DNA of 64,000 bases from NCBI GenBank assembly GCA_026018925.1, contig JAKSZU010000027.1, positions 3,605,531-3,669,530 on the forward strand, written 5' to 3'. Made by a program: the position numbers and the translations under genes. Position 1 is the stretch's first letter. The number at the start of each line of letters is the position of its first letter. The notes beneath the pieces are model-generated. The model saw nothing but the letters and a program-made list of their open reading frames with translations, did no database searches and had not been told where the DNA came from. Positions 39,430-52,800 of the stretch are shown here, in pieces. Origin of the DNA: Tupaia tana. Its lineage: Eukaryota > Chordata > Mammalia > Scandentia > Tupaiidae.

Positions 39430-40791
39430 CGTGTGCGTGCATTTTTTGCCTAGAGATAATTCGTCCATCCTCCTACCTGGGAGGTATACTGGTATTCCAG
39501 GAAGAAAGTGGGGGAGGCCCAGGAGTGTCACCTTTAGCAGTTAAGTGTACTCCCCATCCCTTCCCAGCAGAGTAGTCTCAGAGTAGAATGTGTCTGATCT
39601 CTCAGTCCTGAGACATTTCATTTTACATTGTCAGAGAATTACACTTCTAGACTTCCGCTAGAGTGAGGGGAGGAGACTAATTCATGAAGAAACGTCTGGC
39701 AGGTTCTCACATCTCGCGTGCTACCTTTATTCTTATTTACTGTTCCAGAGATTCTGGAGGGTTTTACAAGGTAAATCAAGTGGCCCCCTGGGTTTGAACC
39801 TACCGCTGACTTGGGGTTCAGCCTTTGCAGGCTGCTTGGTTACTATATGCCACCTGCTTTGCAAAAACAGTATTTGGTTGCTGTTGCCTTCTCTGTTTTC
39901 TTATTCTTTGAGGGTTTATGTATAACTACTCTTTTTGTTCTTACAGTAGAGTTTTAGGAGGGGGCAGAGTGAAATCCTTACAAAAAACGTGTTATCTTTA
40001 CACAAAAGTTCCATTCAGCTCTTCTTCTTCTTCTTTTTTTTTTTTCTTTTTTGAGAGACTTTTGCGATAGGGCACATGCACTTGCCAGCAAGAACGAGAG
40101 ATAGAAAGTGAGAAATCAACCCCTAAAGGGGATGGCCATGCTGCAATCCCTTCTCCATCATTCTCCTCTCAGGATTTTGGGCATGCCTGCACATGCTCCT
40201 GGTGTGAAATTTAAGCTGCCGGGTTCAGGACTTGAACTGTGGTTGACTATGTGGGAGTCCAGACATGCAATCATTAAGCCATCTGCTGGCCCCCCCATTC
40301 TGCTCTTCTATAAACTACAGAATCACAATTCCTACAAATTAAAAGAGCCCCTAAGAGAACAAAATATATTACTTAGTTTGCCAATGAGGTGGTTAAAACA
40401 TGCAGAGGCTGAGTCTCTTGCCCAAGGACACAAAAGGTCATACAGATAGAGCTTGTGACCTGATCTATTTTTGGCAAACCTTGAATAATTATACATCAAA
40501 GGTTTATTAGTTTGTTTTTTTTTTTTTTTTTTTCTAATTTAAGACCATTTCAGCTGCAGCTAGCTCCTTTTATGTATTAACCTTATATCCTTCATATTAG
40601 AATGTTAGAGGTTGAACTAGCTTTAAAATGTGACTAAATGTGAACTTCTTATGATGTTGGCTTATCAAAATTTCAGATACATTCATATTTTAAAAGCAAT
40701 TGATATGCTTTAGATATGTCCTTTTGGAAATGTATACAAAGGATCTCACAGAGCAACTACCAAAGCACCATAATCCACAATTTAAATGTAG

Positions 40792-40852
<61 letters not shown>

Positions 40853-43800
40853 GCATAGTTTTTTCTTTTTTAAAGAAATGCCAAAATAATTATTTTTAAT
40901 CTTAAGGAAATACTTAAAACTAAAAAAACAAATTTTGTTTCGAGTGCTATAATCTCTTATTTTATCCAAAATTATAGGTTAAATATTAGAAAAAAGAAAA
41001 AAACACAGGCTTTGATAAAAAGGCATTTGTAGTGGAAAAGGAGGACTGGCATTCGGGAAAGATCTGGGCTAAGGTATCTCAGTTGTTACCTACCCACAGT
41101 GTAATGCTGAACACGTTCTTAAAATATTACTGAATGATAGTAAAAATAAGATACTTTTGATGAAATAATTCATTTTAATCCATAGAACTTTTAAGAACTT
41201 TATAACACTGGGCAGTAAAGAAGCGTTCATAAATACAATACCCTAGGGGAAAAGAAAAGATGAAGACTCTCCTGAACTACTTACAGACTCTTTCCTGCCC
41301 ATCGTTTTGCTGTGCGAGCGTGAACGGGAGATGTTGCTGAAAAAGGAATCTTTTTTAGTAGCAGAAGAAGGTGGGGAGCCAGTGAATTCTCTTCCCCCAG
41401 GCAGACTCTCAATGCTTGGCGATGAACTGATGTTTTTGGAACTTTGTCCTGTAAGAGAAAAGGAAGAAGCGATCCTGAAACAGCAGACTCCCTCAGTAAG
41501 TTCCAGAATCTCTTCTTTTGGTAGGTGATGGTCAAGTATGACGCCATGATGCTTGCAATGTCAGCAGAATGACTCTGGAGTATTGAAGTGCATGCATTTT
41601 TACATATCAGGATATCTGCAAATCTTTAAAAACGACTAAGTACCAGTGTCGTTTTCTGTATGTATTTTATATGACAATAACCCAAGCGTTGCACACAAAC
41701 AAAAAAACCCGAAACGATTCCATTTTCAGAAATCGCAGCTAAGTGACTTTTTTCTCTCACTAACAAAGTCATTCCTTAATTACAGAAACCAGAGTCTATT
41801 CTACTTCCCATTATATTATTAAAATGAGAACATCTAAATCCTTTGCCAAAGTTTTTCAGAAGAGCATCTTTCCATTTCTTAAATTACAAAACAAATACAC
41901 GGTTACCCCCCACCCCCGGCCCATGGCAGAATCTGGACATGGAATAAGGTCCTGGCTCGAGGGCCACTTTTCAGACCTGTCCCCCACTGGATGGGTGCGT
42001 CTGTGGTCCCCCGTAGTGACTTTTCCACTAAGAGATCTGAGCCACGACGCTCCCTGGACAGGAGCAAGGGCTTTGCAAATCCTGCTGGGAGAGTTGCTCC
42101 GGCTACAAGGCCAGCCCACAGAACCGCCTGAAGTCAGCGCCACACAGGCCTCACCCACCCCACGGGGCTGTCAGGGGACTCAACGACTCAGCAGAGTACC
42201 TGGCATGATTCAGCCATTGTGACTGAGGGCCTAGGAAGTGCCTGATACGAGGGCCGGGAGACAGTGGAACTAAACGCATCAGAACTCCCACCCCTCAGGG
42301 AGCTGGCTTTACAGAGAGCAGGTGGACAAGTCCGTTAGGAAAACAGGCGTGACCTCAGATGGCAGGAAGCGTGAGCAGAGAAGCCTGGTCGTAAAGGGGA
42401 GGCGAAGAAGGTGTTGCAGTTTTAAATAAGATGGTCCTGGAGGGTGTCATTGAGAATCGAGCTGCATTGCTTTTTTTTTTTTTTTTTTTTCCTATACGGC
42501 ACATGCACTCGCCAGAAAGACAGAGAGAAAGAGACAGAGAGACTGAAAGCGAGAAATCACCCCCCAGGGGGGATGGCCATGCCGCAATCCCTTCTCCTCT
42601 CAGGATCTTGGGCACGCACGCACATGTGCCCAGTGTGAGTTTAAGCCACCGGGTACAGGACTCAAACCGTGGTTGACTTACATGCGGGTCCAGAGACATA
42701 ACCATTATGCTAACTGCTGGTCCTCTATGTGGCCTCTTACTGCTCATGTTAGCAGTGACATTCGCATACTTATGAAAGGCCATGAGGGACAAAAAAACCC
42801 CCTGAGATTAGACTGAGCAGAAGAGAAAACGATACAGTCAAGAGAGCTGGTAAACACAGGTGTGTGAGACTGCTATTGACGGGACACAGCGCACCGTTTT
42901 ACAGTCACCTTCCTCGCAAGGAAAGGAACGTGCTGGGGCCAGCAGGTGGCGTAGCGGTTACGTTGCCAGACTCCCATGTGACTGACTGTGGTTCGAGTCT
43001 TGGACCTGGTGGCTTCAAACTCACGTCGGGCACATGAGAGTGCATGTGTGCGCATGCCCAAGATTTCGGGAGGAGAATGAAGGAGAAGGGATTGCAGTGT
43101 GGCCATCCTGCTTGGGGGGTGATTCCTCACTTTCCTTCTTACTGTCACTGCCGCTCTCTCCCCGCGAGTGCACGCGTCCTTAGGCAAAAACCTCTAAAAA
43201 AATTTTCTTTTAAAAGAAAAGGACTACACTCTAAAATAATGATAAAAGCATACTATGGTAAATACACGAACCAGTAGATAGTTGTTTATTTTTATCCTCG
43301 AGTATCATGCACTGTGCATAGTGGCATGTGCTGCATTTTATATGGCTGGCAGTAGAGTGTGTTTACACTGGCACCACCACACACATATGGGTAGTCTGTC
43401 ATGCTGTGACACCAGAAAGGCCGCAGTGACACCAGATGACAGGAATTTTTCAGCTCCATTAAATCTCCGGGGACCACTGTTTTGTTGATCTCAATGTTAT
43501 TATGACACATGTACAAAACAAAAAGATAAGTCTAAGAAACCAAAGCATTTTGATTCACAAGAACATGTTGTTTTCCCCAAAATGAAATGACATCCTACAT
43601 AAAAGTCTATCCACCTATAACAGTCTGGCTCGGGTGACTTTTGATAGTTCCCTTCTTTCTTTAAAAAGCCATGCACAGGGGACCAGCAGGTGGCGCAGTG
43701 GTTAAGGCACTGGACATTCCCACGTGGCCGACCAGGGTTTGCGTCCTGGACCTGGCGACTTGCTTTCTCGCTCTCCTGCTTCTCTCTGTGTCTCTCTGGT

Positions 43801-46800
43801 CAAACGAAAATGAATGAATGAATACATAAAATGAAAGAAATAGGTCTTTTTTTCAAAAAAAGCTACACATGAATCATCACTTAGTACCCACAGAGGATTG
43901 GTTCTAGGGTCCATGGCAGACACCCACATCCAGGGATGCCCGAGTCTCTCCTATAAAACACTGTCATGTCTGCGTATAACCTACGCACATCCTACTGTGC
44001 ACTTCAAATGCTCTCCAGGTTACTTAATGTAACATCATTTCCTGGGTTCTTGTGCTGGGCCTAGAATCTGATCGTGTCATTCTTTACGATGGGAGGAGAG
44101 GGCAGGAGAACGAGTCAAAGCGATGGACTGAAAAGGAAAAGGACAGAGTTAGAGTGTGTAAGCCACAACCCAGCATTGCTGGCCATGAAGGTGGAGAGAC
44201 GCGGCCATGAGCCAAGGAATACAGCGTGCTCTAGACGCTGGAGAGAGTCCTCTGCTGACAGCCAGCAAGGAAGTGGGGACCTTGGTCCTACAGTCACAAC
44301 AAACTGAACTCTGTCACTGCTGCACGTGAGCAAAGGAGCTCATTCTCCCCAGGCCCTGAGGGCTTGGTTTTAGCCTGGTCCAGATTTCACTCCTCTGTTT
44401 TCTTAATCGCCAGCAGGCCCGTGTGAAAGAGCAAGAAAGAGAAGGTGAATGCACACTTGTGGTGCCCGAGAGCGGACTGGTCGTGCCACAATCCCTTCTC
44501 CATTTCTCCGTCTTGTTGGAATTTTGGGCACAAATGCACGTGTGCCTGGAGTGTTTTTTAAACTGCCAGATCCAGGCTCTGAACTCTGGTCAGCAATGTG
44601 GGATCCAGCTCCCTCAACCACAAGTTGACAGGGCTGGTTGGACTTTCAATTTTTAAAATGGTATATAGTTGTCTTAAAAAAAAAAAAAAAAGCCCCCAAA
44701 TCAAATCAAAAAACAACTCACACTTCTGTATATTGAGTTATGTCACTATTTTAAGTTTGAATGTGTGAGTGGTTTCCTCTTATTTATTGCTGGTTAGTAC
44801 TAAAGGTTGGGCTACTTCACTGTGTTAAGAACCATCTTTGTTTGTTTCACTGATCTCTTTTGTTAATCTCTTACCCTGACGACTTTGCTTTCTTTAGGCA
44901 TATTCCTTCTTGAATGGCATGTTTAGATAACTCACCATACAATCGTTCTTATTTTCTAAGAATTGCATTTCTTCAGTATATCATTTTATCTCTCTCTCAG
45001 GGTTTGGGCATTTAGTCTTTTCATTATCAATGACTTAAAAAACATTCGTAATTTTGGCTTATGATTTCATGATCAGTTTTTATAAACTATGCATCAGATA
45101 AGGGACTGATAACTGGAATTCACAAGGAACTCAAGCAGCTGTTCCGGAAAAAGACAATCAATCCTTTTAAAAGATGGGAGAATGAGTTGAAAAAAAACCA
45201 CTCTCTAAAGATGACATATGAATAGCTAAAAGGCATATGAAAAAATGCTCAACATCCCTCATTGTAAGAGAAATGCAGATCAAAACAACAATGAGATATC
45301 ACCTAACCCCAGTCAGAATGTCTAAGATTAAAAAAAACAAAAAATGGTAAGTGCTGGTGGAGGTGTGGTGAAAAGGGAACTTTCTTATACTGCTGGTGGG
45401 AATGTAAATTTGTCCAACCACTGTGGAGAACAATTTGGAGATTTCTCAAAAATCTACAAATAGAACTGCCATATGATCCAGCAATCCCACTCCTTGGTAT
45501 CTACCCAAAGGACAGAAGAATACTTTATCGGAAAAGTGCTTGCACATCGATGTTTATTGCGGCACTTTTCACAATTGCTAAGTCATGGAAGCAACCCAAA
45601 TGCCCACGAACTGATGAATGGTTAGAAAAACTGTGGCACATATACTCAATGGAATACTATTCATCCATAAAAAACAACAATACCCTGGCTTTTGAAAGGA
45701 AGTGGATGAATATGGAAGCTTACTGCTGAGTGAAGCAAGCCATGCTATGAAGGAGAGGCATTGTATGTCCCCACTTAATACATACCGAGTGTCCGCACTC
45801 TATGACTGAAACTAATTGTCTAAAGGATATGGAAACGCAGTATATTGATGTAATTACCAGATACAGTGTGTGTGAAAGAGGAGGGTCTGAGGAAGGACAT
45901 TTGGGGGAGGGACAGGGAGGCAAAGCATTAATGGTACAAAGAGGTGTGGTATTATCTGTTGAAGATATTTCGTAGTTTTATCAACAGTACTAGGGAGAAA
46001 TGTTCACCTGTCGAAATATCCATTTTGTAAGACAAATAATAATGTGATCGAACGTATGGAAGTTTGGGAAATGGACTGGTAAAAAGAGGTAGAAAGAGAA
46101 AATGGAGGGTTTTTCCCCCCTCGCTTTTTATTCACTACAACTAATCGACTGGGATTGTCTAATATTACATGTTTTACCCCTAAGCATAGCAACAGTATTA
46201 CCTGAGTAGAGAGATTTTTCCACTTTTCTCCTCTTTTTATATTTAAAAACAACCTGATCTATTTTATAACATCTGTGTGTGAGAATGAGTATGTGCTTGG
46301 ATTTGTATCTATCACATAAACACACGCACAAATATAAATTCTAAAGATACCTATCATAATTACTCAAGAACTCTGAATTTCCTTCCTACTGACCCTTTGT
46401 ATGACACTAAAATATTTATATTGTTATATGTTGTCAATTGCTTTTGGAAATAATATGTGTATGTCTTGTGTGTGTATACATTTCAAAGCTTTTTGATTTG
46501 ACAGTAAATTCCTAAATAGCTCTTGAAAAAGGTTTCTGGGGAGTATGGATGCAATACCCAAAACTAATTTTGAAGAAATCCATTGAATGAAGTCTTGGAA
46601 AAAGAAATTCTGCTGAGGCACGTTGTTTTTTGTGTGTGATTGCAACCCATATTACAAGATACAAAGTAAAATTTTCCAGTAATTTCTTGAAAATGACTTA
46701 TTGACTCAAATTGTGTAATCTCTCTTTTATATTCATTTTTTTCTTAAAAAACTTAGAAATCACATATCTACGTGAGTTAAAAAGCCAAACTACAGACATG

Positions 46801-49800
46801 AAATCTCATGAAAAAAGACTACATGATATTAGAATCACTGAGAGTATATTTTATTTCTTGAAATTTACTTCATTACTTTGAGAGAAAGCAAAGGCAAAAG
46901 ACACTTGTGAAAGTCTAAGTGATAATTTCCCTGAAGTGAAATACCACAGCTGTTCTTGAAATACCCAGGGGATGACACTCGGGTGTGGCGCCTCTGACGG
47001 CGCCCTCGCCTTCTGCTCGTACTGGCCCTGTCAAGCACAGACAGGAGCTCTTCGGCTGTCCACTGGTCTGGGTCATACCCACTTCCTCCCGCTTGCCCCT
47101 TGGCACTCCAGGAAGCTCACAGAGGAACACGCAACGTGCTTTCCCCAGTCAGGGCTGCTGTCATGTCACTGTGTTGTCATTGGAGCTGCCACACCAGATT
47201 GAGAGCTGTTTATCTGGGACTCATGTCTCCTGACTAGCTGGAACCTTCCCTGTCACGCTGATACAACCTCTTACACAGCATGGAAGCAGAGGGGATTCCA
47301 AACCAGGGATGCAGGAAACGCTGCTTCCTGACTGTGTGGGCGGGACCGGGTCCTCTCCAGCCAAGGGCACGCCCAGGCAATCTGCTCAAGTGGCAGAGAA
47401 AGCAAGGGACAGATGACACAGAGCTCGGACATGGGCACTGAGGAATACCTGCTGCATACGTGAATGCGATGGTTCTATTTATAAATACGAGTCGTCTGAG
47501 CAGTGACACAACCGCCTCTTCGAAGTCCCATTAAACAAGGACCATTGCTCACAGGACTCTGGTCTGCAGAAGAAAACGGAGGAGCGGGAGCAGAGAAGTC
47601 GGGAAGAACAGGCCGACCTGGAGCTTCCTCTTTCCACGGGTAGAAACGGGGCCCTGCAGCCCGTGTCCAGAGGAGCCAACGACGGACTCTTCAGGAATTC
47701 AATTGGTTTCTTAAAATTAAATCCTGAGATAGGCAGGTGACTTTTTAACAAGTATTTTACTAGCCCAAAGTTAAATTCTGTGAATTGTCACCGTATCGTC
47801 TAATATCATGTGATCTATGCAGATACACGGTCATGTCACATTAATACTCGTTTAAGTGCAGTAACTGACAAAGCGAGAGAGAAATCGTGTGGAAGTGATC
47901 TGTCTGCTCTGTTGCCCACGCTACCATAGCCCTGAACAGCGTCGATAACAGACAAGAGCAACTCTTCTTGCAATCCCCTTAAAAGTCTTCTGGTTCAATT
48001 ACCAAAACAAGGCCAGAAGTTTTTCCTGGGAGACACAGAACCATACGGAATGTCATCACACTCCATTGCCACAGCATGATGTTTTTAAAAAAGTTAAGCT
48101 AGTGCATCAATTAGGTCTCTCTTTCTTCTTCTTCTTTTTTTCTTCTTTTTCAGCTTTTGTTATAAGGTGAGTTCACTCATCAAAGAGAGACAAGAAGAAA
48201 GAGGGGAAAATGAGAAATGATCCCCTGGAGTGAATGGCCACACCACATCCCCTGCTCTTCCATTCTCCTCCCACGACTCCAAGCACACATGCTCATGCGC
48301 CTGGGGTGGTTTTCAAGCTGTTGGGTCCGGGACTCAAACTGTGCAGTCGGCCAAGTGGGATCCAGCTTCCTGAACCTCCATGCCACCTGCTGGCCCTGTC
48401 AATAATCTCTTAGTCACATTCCACTTTTTCTGTTAATTTATTAAAAAGCATGAATATTATGAGGATATATCACTATTAAAACGGTATTTGGGTACTATCG
48501 TCATGACATTATAATGCAGATATTTTAAACGTGATATGCATTTTAATTCATACTATCATTTCAGTCTCAATTTGAAGATTCTTAAAGGTAGTCTAGGTCT
48601 CCATTTGGCATACACACCCTCTCTGTGGCATAGTTTATCTAAAAGATTGCATAAGAAAAGATTAATGCAACCACTTTAAACATTTCTATAAGGGATATTT
48701 AAAAGGTCATGGAAATGTACACTACGAAAAACTATGTGGGCCAGCAGGTGTCGTGCTGGTTGAGGCACCAGAGTACCACACGGCCGACTGCACAGTTCAT
48801 GTCCCAGACCTGGAAGCTTGAAAATCCTGCCTGGCTTGTGTGTGTGCGTGCTCCAAATCCCAAGAAGAGAATGAAGAAGGGATGGTGGCGTGGCCATCTC
48901 CCCTGGGAGGGGATCTCTCACTTTCCTTTACTCTGTCTCTCCCTGTCCGTCTCTGGCAAGTGCACACACCTTATGGCAAACACGTCAAAACAGAACAAAA
49001 CAAAAAACTATGCATGAATTTCTAAAGTTTATGCACGCAAATACACTCCTACTTTAATTCCATATTTTCAACTGTTTGAAGTTCCTTCCCATGTTGTAAA
49101 ATTTTACAGGAGGTGCTGGACGGACTACCACTTTTCTGAATTTCCTTTTAGTCTTCTTCTACTGCCAGAAGGCATGTGTGTGCCACAGAGAACGGGAGGG
49201 CCCCCAACGGGGCATGGCCACGCCGCAGTCTCTCCTCCTTCACCTCTGCAGGGTTTTAGGCATGCACGCATACATGCCAGCTGTGTTTCTAAGCTTCCAG
49301 GACAGGATTCAAACCTCAGTGGTGGGATCCGGATCCCTTCACTGCTCAGCTATAAGGCCAGCCAACTTTTTCTTTCTTTTTTTTTTTTTAGTAGTTCACA
49401 AACAAGTTATTTTTTTTCCCTCTATTTTGAACAAATGGATATGCTATGAAAATGTTCCCTTTTTATTTCAACCCACTGTCCTTTACTGCATCACATTTTA
49501 ATTGTGCTAATTCACAGTATAAAGGCTGTACTTAAAAGCATTTCAAAATCAGGTTGTCATTCTTTTAGGTAAAATGTGAGTACCTTCGACTAATCACAGC
49601 GTATAAACTGTATAAACTGATCTCAGAACGGCTTTGTTAAGTCCTGTCACAGAGCACCTGTGCAAGACCACCTCAGCGTGCGCTGCCACGCAAGGCCCCG
49701 TGTTAAAATAACCGCAAGAGATAGAGTGAATAATATTTGCAAGGAAAGAGACTTGTACATACTTAACAGAAAAACCCACACCACAGCCACATCCGGCGTC

Positions 49801-52800
49801 TCCATGGTGATGAATGACATGAGAGGGGACTTTTGTTCTAAACAACAGTGCCGCTCAGTGGCCCGACAATGGTAGTGAACTGATAGACAGGATGAATGGA
49901 GCGGGCAGAGGGAGGATGGAGTCTGAGAGCAGGCAGTGACAATACTCGGGTAAAGAAAGAAGCGCTGCGTTGCTATGGGAACTGTACCTTGGAGGTCAGC
50001 TAGAGTCTGGACTGGAACTGAAACCTGAGCATCGCTTCCTGTAACTACATCGCCTGCATTTCATAAGAAAAAATAATTAGATTTCGTAAAAGGGAAATCA
50101 TCAACTTTTCTTTCAGACTCAACGTTACACTGGTTCTTCTATCAAATTGCTAAAAACACAGCACAAGAGAAAGCACAGTACAAGCTTAGGAAAATGTGAA
50201 CTATTTTCAAAGAAAGTATTTTTTAAAATATATTTCTTGAGAAAGAGAGAGACAGAGACAGACAAACACCCCCAACAGGGCCCACGCCAGGATCCTTCTT
50301 CCCAGCCAGGACTGAGGCACCGTCTGCCCAGGATTAGAGACTGGCCTGTGAACCAAACCCCCCTCTTCCTCGTGGATTCCAGCACTGCCGAGCACGGGGT
50401 GTCACTGCACCCGAGCTGGAAATGAGTGTTTAAAAGGGTATTTCCTAAGAAGCTTTTGTGTTTGTTTTTTACAGTAAACACAAGGAGGAAACTTCAGCGA
50501 TGACAAGATTTTGCTGAGTGGATTCATGACAGTAAATGTATTAGTGTGATTTTATATTTTCTTCTGTTTTAATTTTTTTTTTTTTTTTTGGCCACAAATA
50601 AGTTAGACGCCATTTATTAAGAAATGGGCATTCTTTTGTAATTGATTTTCTCCTATATCAGGCAAAATTTATTTTTAACTGAACTTGAAACCAACTTGCT
50701 CAGTGATAAGAACGAAGTTCTACTTTCACATTAAGTAATAAAAAGATTTCATAAGTTACCATGTGCACTTATAAATGTCAACATGTAAAAATAAATCTGT
50801 GAACTGTGTACCCTTCGTTTGATATTCTTATTATAGGTGAGATTTCATTCACAAATTGGACCTACATTAAATGCTTAAAATAAAGAAGCATTCAATTTCA
50901 AAAAGCAATTTAAAATACAAATGAAATAAGGTTATTTATTATTATTATTTTTTGGTGAAGAGTGCACTTTAAGATCAGGGAAGAAAGGAAAAGGCGCACA
51001 GCGGGAAACCCTGTGGGGAGCCGGAGGGGCACGGGTGTTTGGAAGGAAGACGTTTAGATTCTCTGTTGAGCGTAACAAACTAAGAAAACAAGCGTTTTAA
51101 AAAGGCACCATAGTTTCTATGGATAATTTATGGCTAATAGACTTTCTTCCCCTCTAGCTTTCACATAATATACACAGTAGTAAAGAAAAATACCCCCATT
51201 TTTGAGTTAAATAACATACCCTCAAGGGTCCTGACCGTGGCTACAATTACGATTTATAGCACGACCAGCTCATCTGAAAATGGTCGGGGTGTAATTGTAC
51301 CGTCCCCATCAATTAACAGTGCACACATCGTCATTCTATCACCGACACAGAATCTATAAATAGGAATGTACCCAAACAAGTAATAAATCGCGTTAGCAGA
51401 ACTAGGCCCTGAACGGCGATACTCCAGTTCCCTGGGCAGTCGTGTGCCTGCTTTCTGTATAACTGAAGGAGGTGTTCCATTCTAGGCCTGCGACCCGTTT
51501 TACTCTGCCGCTTCTGGATCACTTATTACAGTCTATTTAGAAACGGAAAACTCATTTAATGTTAAATATAACCAAGGGAATTCTGGGGAACATCTGTGCG
51601 GCCTCCTCTTCCCCTCGCGGCCCACCCTGGCACCTACACGACCCTAGCATGCATTGCAGGCAGCACGGGCCTGAGTCTGGGCCGTGAATACGACTGTACA
51701 GGCACAAACGGCTGAGAGGCCACTTACAGAATCATGAGCATTTATCTTTAAGAACAACGTTCAGGTCTCTGGCAGAATACACTGAAACTGGCAGTACATT
51801 TCTGTCCCCAAGGGCACCAAGTAGGTGACTCTCCGAGAGAGATGGAAATCATATCCAAGCACTAAATTCCTGACGGGCTGGCCGCTGCTCGCTCACCTCT
51901 GGGGCCAGGTGACACACACGCAGACTGGTCCGTGTGACAGCGCGGTGGCCGGCGGAGCGCACTATCGTTGGAGAAGTATTTCCATCGAGGAATCATAAAC
52001 AGATCTTTCACCAAAAGAATCAAACAACTGTAGCACTAGGAGACGCCCCAGGGATCAGGGAGAGGAGAGAGAGGGTCAGAGCGCTTCAGGTGTCACTTGG
52101 GAGTTAGCAGTGGGGGTCAGGGAAGCGCTTCAAGCTGCACTGTGTTTTCTACTTCTACAAATGGTCTTTTTGCCCTTTATTTCATCCAAATCTTACATGT
52201 GGAGGGGCAGCAGCAGGCATGTTTATCTTTAACATGAAGATAGACACGCTTTCTTGGTAGACAGATATGAGAAGAACAAACCAGAATGAAAAACACACAC
52301 GAGTTGCCAACAAGGCCACTTTCCCTCAGCGCAGGATCAGCTACGCAATGCCCGGGTGGTACGCGCGTTCCAAACCCTCTGCTTAAGTGCTCTGTTGTCT
52401 CCTTCTAACTGGGGACTTCGTTTTCGTCAATTGTTCCGTCTCCACGCGCTTCCTTTCTCACTTACTGTGATATTAATACTTGACATTTCCTTAGAGACAC
52501 AACTTTATATTTCTACAGTCATTTGGCTTGGTTCCTCAGAAAATTTAAGCGACAGCATTAAGAGATCCTCTGACTCATTTGCCTGCCATCAGTTAGAATT
52601 ACAACTGACTACAGCTTGTTATCAAAGCAATATTGAAATCATGTTTGTTTAGAACAATAAAACAGTACAATTAAGAAATATATAAAATAACATTCATTTC
52701 CATTCTGGAAGTGGGCATGTCTCCTGGCATTAGAACACATTTACAACATGTTAATAATTTGAAGTCTCCTTTTCTTTAAATCATATGTGACAGCTCTCCA

